Shown here: positions 1-5,015 of the stretch, piece by piece
Position numbering within the stretch: position 1 is the first letter of the stretch
Layout: each line of letters begins with the position of its first letter
Source: a bacterium
Lineage (GTDB): Bacteria; Actinomycetota; Acidimicrobiia; Acidimicrobiales; CATQHL01
DNA: 5,015 nucleotides
Assembly (NCBI GenBank): GCA_026713745.1
Contig: JAPONU010000200.1
Span: 1 to 5,015, forward strand
Direction: 5' to 3'
The notes under the pieces: model-generated
The model's database searches: none
What the model was told of the DNA's origin: nothing
What the model saw: only the letters and a program-made list of their open reading frames with translations
Translations under genes and position numbers: made by a program

Positions 1-4
1 GGGG

Positions 5-787
5 GTGAAATCCCGATCGCGGGCAGGTCCCCTCCTGGAGGTTCGCAACCTCTCCGCCGGTTACGGGCACGTACGAGTGCTGTTCGGGGTGAGCTTCTCG
101 CTGGCACGCAGCGAGACAGTGGCACTGCTCGGCGCCAATGGGGCGGGCAAGACCACGCTGCTGCGCACGCTCGGCGGCCTCCTGATGCCCACCGACGGGG
201 CCGTGCGCCTGGAGACGAAGAACATCACGTACTCCGAGCCGGAGACCCGCTTCCGGGTCGGGATGGTGCAACTGCGCGGCGGTGAGGGGACGTTCGCGCC
301 CCTCAGCGTCGGCGACAACCTGCGGGCGGCGCTGATCGGCACCGGCCTGCGACGCGCCGAGGTGCTCGAGCGCCGGGAGGAGGTGCTCGCCGTGTTCCCC
401 GCCCTCGGCGATCGCCTCGATGATGCCGCCAGGGACCTCTCGGGCGGTCAGCGGCAGATGCTGGCGCTGGCGATGGTCCTGCAACACCGGCCCGAGTTGC
501 TGCTGATCGACGAACTGAGCCTCGGCCTGGCACCGATCGTGGTGCAGGAACTGCTCGCGGCTCTTGCGCAGCTTCGTGAGCAGGGCCGGACGATGCTGGT
601 GGTCGAGCAGTCGGTGAGCCTGGCACTGGACCTCGCCGACCGCGCCATGTTCCTCGAGAACGGCCGGGTGATATTCGAGGGCCGCTCGGACGACTTGCGC
701 CAACGCCAGGACCTGCTTCGGGCGGCGTTCCTGGGCGGACCGGAGGCGGCCCCCACAGCTTCCGGCGAGGGGACGGTGCAGCTGTGA
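5..787 (+). CDS. livF: LivF-type ATPase of a branched-chain amino acid (HAAT family) ABC importer
   Basis: Cytoplasmic ATPase subunit that powers a Liv-type importer of branched-chain amino acids or related amides. Of 260 residues it shows the full ABC order: Walker A GANGAGKT (43-50), Q-loop Gln89, signature LSGGQ (145-149) and Walker B LLLIDE (165-170) followed by LSLGLAP. The usual H-loop His is replaced by EQ (201-202), which is the normal state of LivF (VEQN in the family), not a defect. Walker B is followed by Leu where DEP is more common. The GTG start at 5 fits the usual length, but only four bases precede it, so the true start could lie upstream of the window. The stop overlaps the start of the LivHMG fusion by 4 bp (GTGA), so the two are translationally coupled. 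Family assignment is firm; substrate is unknown because no binding protein is visible. Confidence 0.93.
   Translation: MKSRSRAGPLLEVRNLSAGYGHVRVLFGVSFSLARSETVALLGANGAGKTTLLRTLGGLLMPTDGAVRLETKNITYSEPETRFRVGMVQLRGGEGTFAPLSVGDNLRAALIGTGLRRAEVLERREEVLAVFPALGDRLDDAARDLSGGQRQMLALAMVLQHRPELLLIDELSLGLAPIVVQELLAALAQLREQGRTMLVVEQSVSLALDLADRAMFLENGRVIFEGRSDDLRQRQDLLRAAFLGGPEAAPTASGEGTVQL
767..773 (+). promoter_or_regulatory. Ribosome binding site for the LivHMG fusion
   Basis: GAGGGGA lies inside the 3' end of livF, 10 bases before the GTG at 784. It supports GTG 784 rather than the in-frame ATG at 796, which would be 22 bases away. The spacing is a little long, and coupling through the 4-bp overlap may also matter. 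Confidence 0.5.
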
Positions 788-3630
788 TCGAGGTCATGGG
801 CTGGGGCGTCTCGCAGCAGGACCTGCTGATCGGCGGGGTCACGGGGCTCACCTACGCCGCCCTGGCCGCCGGATTCGTGCTCGTCTACCGGGGCAGCGGG
901 ATACTGAACTTCGCGCACGCCGACGTGGGTGCGCTCTGCGCCGCCACGTTCGTCCTGATGCTGGCCGGCTACAGCCTCAACTGGTGGATGGCGTTCGCCG
1001 TGGCGATCGCGGGCGGCTTCCTCGTCGGCGGCGCAATCGAACTGACCGTCATCCGGCGACTCTCGCAGTCCTCGCGGCTCGTCCTGCTCATCGCCACCAT
1101 CGGGGTGGGCCAATTGCTCGTGCTGGCCCGGATCAACCTGCCGTCGGTGCTGCGGCCCGGCCCCATCCCGCCGCCCTTCGACCTGCGCTGGCAGGTCACC
1201 GACGATCTCCGGATCCTGGGCCGCGAGCTCATCGTGATCATCGCCGTGCCGGTGATGGTGGGCTTGCTGGGCCTGGTCCTGCACAAGACCCGCTTCGGTC
1301 TGGCGACACGGGCGGCCGCCGCCAATCCCGAGACGGCCAGGACCTTCGGGATCCCCACGCGCCGGATCTCCACCGCGCTCTGGGGCATCGCCGGGTCGCT
1401 CTCGGCCGCCACCGCGGTGTTCTTCGCGCCGCTGGAGGGCGTGAGCGCCGCACAGACCGGCACCGCCGCCTTGGCGCCTCCCCTGCTGCTGCGGGCCCTG
1501 GTCGTCAGCCTCATCGCCAGGATGCGCTCCCTCCCGATGACGCTGGTGGGAGGCGTCGGCGTCGGCATCGTCGAGAAGATCGTGCGGGACAACGTGGCGT
1601 CGGCGAACCGCTCGATCGTGGACCTGTTCCTGTTCGGCGCCGTGGTCGTCGCAGTGGTGTTCGCAGCCCGGGCCCGCCGCGACGAAGCCGGGTGGTCGCT
1701 GTCACCCAAGCTCCGGGCGGTGCCGCGGGAGTTCGGGCACCTGGCGATCGTGCGCCATCTGGGCACCATCGGCCTGGGCGGCATCTTCGGATTCCTGGGG
1801 TTGTTGGGCTGGCTGCTGGACTCGCCCACGTCGCTTTGGCTCTGGTCGGGGATCCTCATCCACACGATGGTGGCCCTGTCGCTGACGTTGCTGACCGGCT
1901 GGGCGGGGCAGATATCCCTGGGACAGTTCGCGTTCGTGGGTCTGGGGGCGTTCTGCCTGGTGGCGCTGACGAAAGGGCACGACATCCCCATCCCGTTCAA
2001 CGCCTTCGACCTCTCGCTGACGTTGAACTGGGGCATGGCGGTGGCGCTTTGCACGCTCCTAGGGGCACTGGCGGCGCTGGTCATCGGCGTGCCCGCGCTG
2101 CGGGTGCGCGGGCTGTTCCTGGCAGTCGCCACGCTGGCGTTCGCCGTGGCGTCGGCCAACTGGATCCTGGCCCAGGACGTCTTCACCGGAGGCACCACGG
2201 CGGTGCGCCCCGTCGCCGAGCCGGTGCTGGGGCCGTTCGACTTCGGGGCCTCCCGCAAGTCGTTCTACTTCCTCTGCCTGGGGTTCCTGATCGTGGTGAC
2301 CGTGCTGCTGGCGCGGTTGCGCCACACGGGCATCGGCCGATCGCTGCTGGCAGTGCGCGAGAACGAGGAGATGGCCGCCGCCAGCACGGTCTCTGTCACG
2401 CGCATGAAAATCATGGGTTTCGCCATCGCCGGCGCGGTGGCGGCCCTGGCGGGGGCTCTCTACGGGACCCTGCAGGAGAACCTCAGCCCCGCCAACACGT
2501 TCGCGCCGGGGTTCTCCATCGACGTCGTGGCCATCTCGGTGATCGGTGGGCTGGGCTCGATCGCCGGACCGTTCCTGGGTGTCCTCTGGGTCAAGGGGAT
2601 CCCGGCACTCTTCGACCCCACCGCACCGCCGGAGTCGATACGTCTGGTGACGTCAGGCATCGGGCTGCTGCTGCTGTTGCTCTACCTGCCGGGCGGACTC
2701 GTGCAGTTCCTCTACAACGGGCGCGACACCCTGCTGCACATGATCAGCCGCTCGCGCTTCGGGGCGCGCGCCTCGCCGCCGAAGCCCGCGCCGCCGCCGG
2801 TCACCGCGCTCGCCGCTCCGCCGAGACCGACCGTTCCGGACTCGCCGGTCTGGCTGCGCACCCAGGCGATCAGCGTCAGCTTCGGGGGCAACAGGGCGGT
2901 GCGGGAAGTGGACTTCGAGGTGCACCGCGGCGAACTTGTGGGCCTCATCGGCACCAACGGCGCGGGCAAGTCCACCCTCATGAACGCAGTCAGCGGGTTC
3001 GTACCGGCTTCGGGCACCGTCGAACTGCTCGGAGTCGACGTGTCGGATTTCAGCGCCCACGAACGTCACCGGCGCGGCCTGGGGCGCACCTTCCAGGCCG
3101 CCCGCCTCTATCCCGACCTGACGATCACCGAGACGCTGATGGTGGCGCTGGAGGCGCGGCGCCGATCGCTGCTGTTGCCGTCCCTGTTGGGCGTACCGCC
3201 ATCGCCCGGCTCCGAGCGCCAGAAGCGGGCCGAGGCCGCCGAACTGGTCGACTACCTGGGATTGGGGGATTTCGCCGGCTACTTCATCTCCGAACTGTCC
3301 ACCGGCACCCGCCGCGTGGTGGAGTTGGGCTGCATGCTGGCCAGCGGCGCCCGCGTGCTGATGCTCGACGAGCCCACCGGCGGGCTGTCCCAGCGGGAGA
3401 CCGAGGAGTTCGGGCCCCGGATCAAAGAGGTGCAGGCCGAACTCGACGCCGCGGTGGTGGTGATCGAGCACGACGTGCCGCTGGTCATGGGCATCTCGGA
3501 TCGGATGTATTGCCTGGAGGCCGGATCGGTCATCTCGATGGGGACCCCCGACCAGCTGCGCGCCGACCCGGCCGTCATCGCCTCCTATCTGGGCTCCGAC
3601 GAACGGGCAACGAGCCGCATCGTCGTCTGA
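784..3630 (+). CDS. Triple fusion LivH-LivM-LivG: both permeases plus one ATPase of a Liv-type ABC importer
   Basis: A 948-residue protein joining three normally separate Liv subunits. Residues ~10-297 are a LivH-type permease with the family motif RGSGILNFAHAD (36-47) and a coupling-loop stretch at ~172-190. Residues ~322-645 are a LivM-type permease with TGWAGQISLGQFAFVGLGAF (371-390), a coupling loop at ~518-545 and GGLGSIAGPFLG (588-599). A Pro/Ala-rich linker (~660-690) leads to a LivG-type ATPase: Walker A GTNGAGKS (723-730), Q-loop Gln771, a degenerate signature LSTGT (838-842), Walker B VLMLDEP (858-864) and H-loop His896. With the adjacent LivF this gives a complete membrane and motor complex with one catalytic partner on each polypeptide. 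Such fusions occur in actinomycetes, so this is characteristic rather than unique. The GTG start overlaps the livF stop. No frameshift or stop interrupts it. Substrate cannot be stated. Confidence 0.93.
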   Translation: MIEVMGWGVSQQDLLIGGVTGLTYAALAAGFVLVYRGSGILNFAHADVGALCAATFVLMLAGYSLNWWMAFAVAIAGGFLVGGAIELTVIRRLSQSSRLVLLIATIGVGQLLVLARINLPSVLRPGPIPPPFDLRWQVTDDLRILGRELIVIIAVPVMVGLLGLVLHKTRFGLATRAAAANPETARTFGIPTRRISTALWGIAGSLSAATAVFFAPLEGVSAAQTGTAALAPPLLLRALVVSLIARMRSLPMTLVGGVGVGIVEKIVRDNVASANRSIVDLFLFGAVVVAVVFAARARRDEAGWSLSPKLRAVPREFGHLAIVRHLGTIGLGGIFGFLGLLGWLLDSPTSLWLWSGILIHTMVALSLTLLTGWAGQISLGQFAFVGLGAFCLVALTKGHDIPIPFNAFDLSLTLNWGMAVALCTLLGALAALVIGVPALRVRGLFLAVATLAFAVASANWILAQDVFTGGTTAVRPVAEPVLGPFDFGASRKSFYFLCLGFLIVVTVLLARLRHTGIGRSLLAVRENEEMAAASTVSVTRMKIMGFAIAGAVAALAGALYGTLQENLSPANTFAPGFSIDVVAISVIGGLGSIAGPFLGVLWVKGIPALFDPTAPPESIRLVTSGIGLLLLLLYLPGGLVQFLYNGRDTLLHMISRSRFGARASPPKPAPPPVTALAAPPRPTVPDSPVWLRTQAISVSFGGNRAVREVDFEVHRGELVGLIGTNGAGKSTLMNAVSGFVPASGTVELLGVDVSDFSAHERHRRGLGRTFQAARLYPDLTITETLMVALEARRRSLLLPSLLGVPPSPGSERQKRAEAAELVDYLGLGDFAGYFISELSTGTRRVVELGCMLASGARVLMLDEPTGGLSQRETEEFGPRIKEVQAELDAAVVVIEHDVPLVMGISDRMYCLEAGSVISMGTPDQLRADPAVIASYLGSDERATSRIVV

Positions 3631-3652
3631 AGTGGCGACTCGGGACGCGCAA

Positions 3653-3684
3653 CGGCCCGGGGAGCCGCTTGGCGCCCCGGGCCG
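3653..3684 (+). terminator. Strong GC hairpin ending the Liv operon
   Basis: A perfect 10-bp stem, CGGCCCGGGG (3653-3662) with CCCCGGGCCG (3675-3684). Inside the 12-base loop GCC (3664-3666) can further pair with GGC (3671-3673). It sits 22 bases after the livHMG stop. There is no long T-run afterwards (only GTT), which is common for terminators in high-GC genomes. It would also stop read-through from the opposite gene. Confidence 0.65.
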
Positions 3685-3690
3685 GTTGCC

Positions 3691-3734
3691 GAATTCGGGC
3701 CCTACCGCAGAAGGACGGTAGGGACGCCCGATTC
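3691..3734 (-). terminator. Second hairpin between the convergent genes, probable terminator of the His/Cys-rich gene
   Basis: An 8-bp perfect stem CCCTACCG (3700-3707) with CGGTAGGG (3716-3723), loop of 8 bases. It is extended across a 3-base bulge by CGGG (3696-3699) with CCCG (3727-3730) and then by GAA/TTC at the ends (3691-3693 with 3732-3734). The outer arm overlaps the stop codon of the - strand gene (3733-3735). No T-run on either strand, so the function is inferred from position and stem strength; it may act in both directions. Confidence 0.5.
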
Positions 3735-4035
3735 AGGCCTTCGCCGCCACGTGGTGGTGGTGATGGTCTTCCTCACAGCAGTCGCCGTGATGGTGGTGAT
3801 GATGCGTTTCCTCGCAACAATCGCCGTCATCGTGGGACGCTGCAGCGTGGTGGTGGTGATGGTCTTCCTCACAGCAGTCGCCGTGATGGTGGTGATGATG
3901 CGTCTCCTCGCAACAGTCACCGTCGTCGTGGGAAACCGCTTCATGGTGGTGGTGATGGTCTTCCTCACAGCAGTCGCCGTGATGGTGGTGATGATGCGTT
4001 TCCTCGCAACAATCGTCAGCGTGCTCGTCGGCCAT
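3733..4035 (-). CDS. His/Cys/acidic repeat protein, putative cytoplasmic metal-binding (buffer or chaperone) protein
   Basis: I do not recognise a named family. The 100-residue protein has three 32-residue repeats (8-39, 40-71, and 72-95 plus tail VAAKA). Each repeat reads DCCEET, six His, GDCCEED, five His, then a short spacer such as EAVSHDDG. Totals are 36 His, 12 Cys in six CC pairs and 29 Asp/Glu, with almost no hydrophobic residues, no signal peptide and no membrane segment. It is therefore probably a flexible cytoplasmic protein that binds several thiophilic or borderline metals (Zn, Ni, Co, Cd or Cu). The ATG at 4033-4035 has an ideal Shine-Dalgarno AAGGAG 7 bases upstream. Among repeat copies, the four base differences within the core are all at third codon positions and silent in this frame, which supports this strand as coding. 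It is divergent to a CDF metal transporter, suggesting a shared zinc-handling role. Coding status is well supported; metal and function are inferred. Confidence 0.85.
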   Translation of the reverse strand: MADEHADDCCEETHHHHHHGDCCEEDHHHHHEAVSHDDGDCCEETHHHHHHGDCCEEDHHHHHAAASHDDGDCCEETHHHHHHGDCCEEDHHHHHVAAKA

Positions 4036-4038
4036 ACG
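3751..4038. repeat. Three 96-bp direct tandem repeats inside the His/Cys-rich gene
   Basis: Copies at 3751-3846, 3847-3942 and 3943-4038 have an exact 96-bp (32-codon) period. The first ~57 bases of each are nearly identical; divergence concentrates in the last ~12-18 bases, which encode the spacer or the N-terminus. Each copy itself contains two related half-units (CCEET-H6 and CCEED-H5), so the gene grew by duplication at two scales. Such a tract can expand or contract by slippage or recombination. Confidence 0.95.
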
Positions 4039-4042
4039 GCTT

Positions 4043-4048
4043 CTCCTT
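4043..4048 (-). promoter_or_regulatory. Ribosome binding site of the His/Cys-rich gene
   Basis: The - strand reads AAGGAG followed by 7 bases and then ATG (4035-4033). This is the best Shine-Dalgarno in the window and fixes the start of the repeat protein. Confidence 0.85.
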
Positions 4049-4089
4049 CGGTCGTTTCCAGCATCAAGGGACGGAACCCACGAACCAGT

Positions 4090-4124
4090 GTGAATGATTC
4101 TCGTTTTTATCGACTGATTCTCGT
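4090..4124. promoter_or_regulatory. Paired TGATTCTCGT boxes, possible Zur-type operator
   Basis: TGATTCTCGT occurs at 4095-4104 and 4115-4124, exactly 20 bp apart, inside the longer match GA(A/C)TGATTCTCGT. The first copy forms a palindrome centred on 4096: GAATGATTC with a further matching pair outside (4090 with 4102). This resembles actinobacterial Zur boxes of the TGAAAATGATTTTCA type (11 of 15 by eye from 4089-4103). The second copy keeps only the right half. Identity as Zur is an inference from resemblance and from the metal genes on both sides. Confidence 0.4.
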
Positions 4125-4148
4125 ATAGTCCCTTGCCTTTGACTATAC
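4123..4148. promoter_or_regulatory. Perfect inverted repeat GTATAGTC-N10-GACTATAC, candidate operator
   Basis: Arms at 4123-4130 and 4141-4148 match over all 8 bases with a 10-bp spacer, so half-site centres are 18 bp apart, near two helical turns, as for a dimeric regulator. It overlaps the proposed -35 of the + strand transporter promoter and, on the - strand, a TATACG (4127-4122) that could be a -10. A protein bound here could control both divergent genes. The cognate regulator is not in the window. Confidence 0.5.
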
Positions 4149-4162
4149 CATCGGGATACAGT
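4133..4162 (+). promoter_or_regulatory. Possible promoter of the CDF transporter gene
   Basis: TTGCCT (4133-4138), an 18-base spacer, then TACAGT (4157-4162): each hexamer matches four of six sigma-70-type consensus positions. It would start transcription near 4169, giving a leader of about 140 bases. An alternative -35, TTGACT at 4139, has no matching -10 at normal distance. Weak evidence. Confidence 0.25.
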
Positions 4163-4250
4163 CACGTGTTGCCGTTACGGGATACGTCGCATTCAGCGCT
4201 TCAAAGAGCTGTACCTGCGGTCGGTTCCAATGTCCTGCGGTCGGCCCGTC

Positions 4251-4320
4251 GCCCAGAGAACAGATCGGAATGTTGATGAGCAAACGCCCAGAGAACAGAT
4301 CGGAATGTTGATGAGCAAAC
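4251..4320. repeat. Perfect 35-bp tandem duplication covering the transporter's start codon
   Basis: Copies 4251-4285 and 4286-4320 are identical. Each starts GCCCAGAGAACAG and ends GTTGATGAGCAAAC, so each carries the weak ribosome site, the ATG and the first codons (Met-Ser-Lys). Because 35 is not a multiple of three, the upstream copy's ATG (4276) is out of frame with the transporter. The absence of any divergence suggests a recent event, or an assembly error. Confidence 0.95.
4276..4311 (+). other. Possible 11-codon leader ORF created by the 35-bp duplication
   Basis: The first-copy ATG (4276) opens an 11-residue frame, MSKRPENRSEC, whose TGA stop (4309-4311) overlaps the transporter ATG (4311-4313) by one base as TGATG. 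It has the same upstream sequence as the real start, so ribosomes could begin here and restart at the transporter. A by-product of duplication is just as likely; no independent evidence of function. Confidence 0.25.
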
Positions 4321-5015
4321 ACGGAGAGCCATCGGAACACCACGATCATTCCCACGACCACGACCACGACCATTCCCACGACCACGACGACGGCCGCAAG
4401 CGTTGGTTCAGACGTGGGCACGGTCATTCCCACGGGCACGACCACGACCACGGTCATGGGCATCATCACGGTCACGGACACACCCACGAACACGACCTCC
4501 GGGGTCTCAGCAAGCGCAAGCTCTGGGGCGCCTTCTGGCTGATCTCCGGATTCATGGTCGCCGAAGTAGTCGGCGGCATTCTCTCGGGGAGTCTGGCCCT
4601 GCTGGCGGACGCCGGCCACATGGTCACCGACGCGGCCAGCATCGGCCTGGCCATCTTCGCCATGCGTATGGCCGAGCGCCCCGCCTCCATCGAGCGCACC
4701 TTCGGCCACCATCGCACCGAGATCCTGGCGGCCATGATCAATGCCCTCAGTCTGTGGCTGATCGCCGGCTTGGTGATGTCGGAGGCTTACGAGCGGTTCT
4801 TCGACGTGCCCGAGATCGAGGGCAGCCTCATGCTGATCGTCGGCGCGCTCGGCTTGGCCGTCAACATCGCCGCGGCCTGGGTGCTGCACGCTTCCACCGA
4901 GCACAGCGTGAACGTGGAGGGCGCGTTCCAGCACGTCATGGCCGACCTCTACGGCTCGGTCGGCGTGGTCGTCTCGGGCATCCTTATCCGGACGCTGGGC
5001 TGGAACATCTCCGAC
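4311..5015 (+). CDS. CDF family zinc/cation efflux transporter, CzcD/ZitB type (3' end beyond window)
   Basis: Inner-membrane antiporter exporting Zn2+ (possibly Co2+ or Cd2+) in exchange for protons. 235 codons are present, open to the window edge; the sixth membrane helix and the cytoplasmic C-terminal domain are missing. Residues 1-62 are a hydrophilic metal-binding region with 24 His in two clusters (4-25 and 37-61) separated by the basic-aromatic patch RKRWFRR (29-35). Membrane helices lie at about 71-91, 94-119, 138-158, 170-193 and 204-228. The transport site is recognisable: His103/Asp107 in LADAGHMVTDA and His208/Asp212 in HVMADLYGSVG, the H-D/H-D set typical of Zn-selective CDF proteins. 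FGHHRTEILAA (131-141) also matches the ZitB/CzcD pattern. I chose ATG 4311 for its GGA six bases upstream and conserved-looking MSKHGE start; ATG 4305 (two residues longer) and ATG 4230 (27 longer, through both repeat copies) are in frame. It is divergent to the His/Cys-rich protein gene. Confidence 0.92.
   Translation, partial: MSKHGEPSEHHDHSHDHDHDHSHDHDDGRKRWFRRGHGHSHGHDHDHGHGHHHGHGHTHEHDLRGLSKRKLWGAFWLISGFMVAEVVGGILSGSLALLADAGHMVTDAASIGLAIFAMRMAERPASIERTFGHHRTEILAAMINALSLWLIAGLVMSEAYERFFDVPEIEGSLMLIVGALGLAVNIAAAWVLHASTEHSVNVEGAFQHVMADLYGSVGVVVSGILIRTLGWNISD

Larger units (their letters stand above)
4036..4310. promoter_or_regulatory. Divergent intergenic regulatory region between the metal-binding protein and the CDF transporter
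   Basis: This 275-bp gap is visibly richer in A/T in its centre (about 4090-4150) than the surrounding genes, as expected for promoters. It carries direct repeats with 20-bp period (TGATTCTCGT at 4095 and 4115; CCTGCGGTCGG at 4214 and 4234), CGGGATAC twice (4152 and 4178), a central inverted repeat (4123-4148) and the 35-bp tandem duplication (4251-4320). No tRNA or other RNA gene was recognised in it. Confidence 0.7.

Noticed and set aside
969..2258. Long - strand ORF opposite the permease domains
   Set aside because: No recognisable domain and composition typical of antisense frames; the + strand gene is unambiguous.
3751..4038. CRISPR-like array
   Set aside because: The repeats are contiguous 96-bp coding units without unique spacers.
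3702..4067. - strand ORF of 121 residues in a second frame over the same repeats
   Set aside because: It encodes Thr/Ile/Arg-rich low-complexity sequence, and the competing frame has an ideal ribosome site and a coherent metal-ligand pattern.
984..4097. Very long + strand ORF (1037 residues) overlapping the LivHMG gene
   Set aside because: It is in another frame of the fusion gene, is rich in Arg, Ala, Gly, Pro and His with no domain, and spans the terminators and the opposite gene. Long open shadows are expected at this GC content.
3751..4128. + strand ORF with hydrophobic Val/Met-rich repeats, looking like a membrane protein
   Set aside because: It is the antisense of the His/Cys-rich gene (His codons read backward give Val and Met). 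It has no ribosome site, and repeat differences change its residues while they are silent on the - strand.
4163..4168. CACGTG palindrome as an operator
   Set aside because: Six bases are expected by chance in GC-rich DNA and nothing around it extends the symmetry.
4143..4934. - strand ORF of 263 residues opposite the CDF gene
   Set aside because: The + strand encodes a recognisable CDF protein with its transport-site residues; this is its antisense.

Overview
The window reads as high-GC bacterial DNA with GTG starts, dense coding and a 4-bp gene overlap. A fused LivH-LivM-LivG polypeptide, together with GC-rich hairpin terminators lacking U-tracts, points to an actinomycete-type bacterium, perhaps Acidimicrobiia. 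That placement is inferred from gene style, not from a marker gene.

Left part (5-3630, + strand): two translationally coupled genes of a branched-chain-amino-acid-type (HAAT/Liv) ABC importer. The first is a LivF-type ATPase. The second is a 948-residue fusion of permease LivH, permease LivM and ATPase LivG. Together they supply both membrane subunits and both ATPases of one transporter. The periplasmic-type binding protein, which would set the substrate, is not in the window and is probably upstream.

Middle (3631-3735): two strong hairpins lie between the converging ends of the Liv operon and the next gene, consistent with back-to-back transcription termination.

Right part (3733-5015): a divergent metal-handling pair. 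On the - strand is a 100-residue protein made of three 32-residue repeats of Cys-Cys-Glu-Glu and poly-His blocks (36 His, 12 Cys, 29 Asp/Glu). On the + strand is the N-terminal three quarters or so of a cation diffusion facilitator (CzcD/ZitB type) with a His-rich N-terminus and the H-D/H-D zinc-site pattern; it runs off the window end. The 275-bp divergent region between them holds an 8-bp perfect inverted repeat, two direct copies of TGATTCTCGT one of which is a Zur-like palindrome, and a perfect 35-bp tandem duplication of the transporter's translation start. The likely logic is that the small repeat protein buffers or hands over Zn (or a similar divalent metal) in the cytoplasm, the CDF protein exports it, and both answer to a metal sensor acting on the shared region. 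This pair is the most unusual content of the window.
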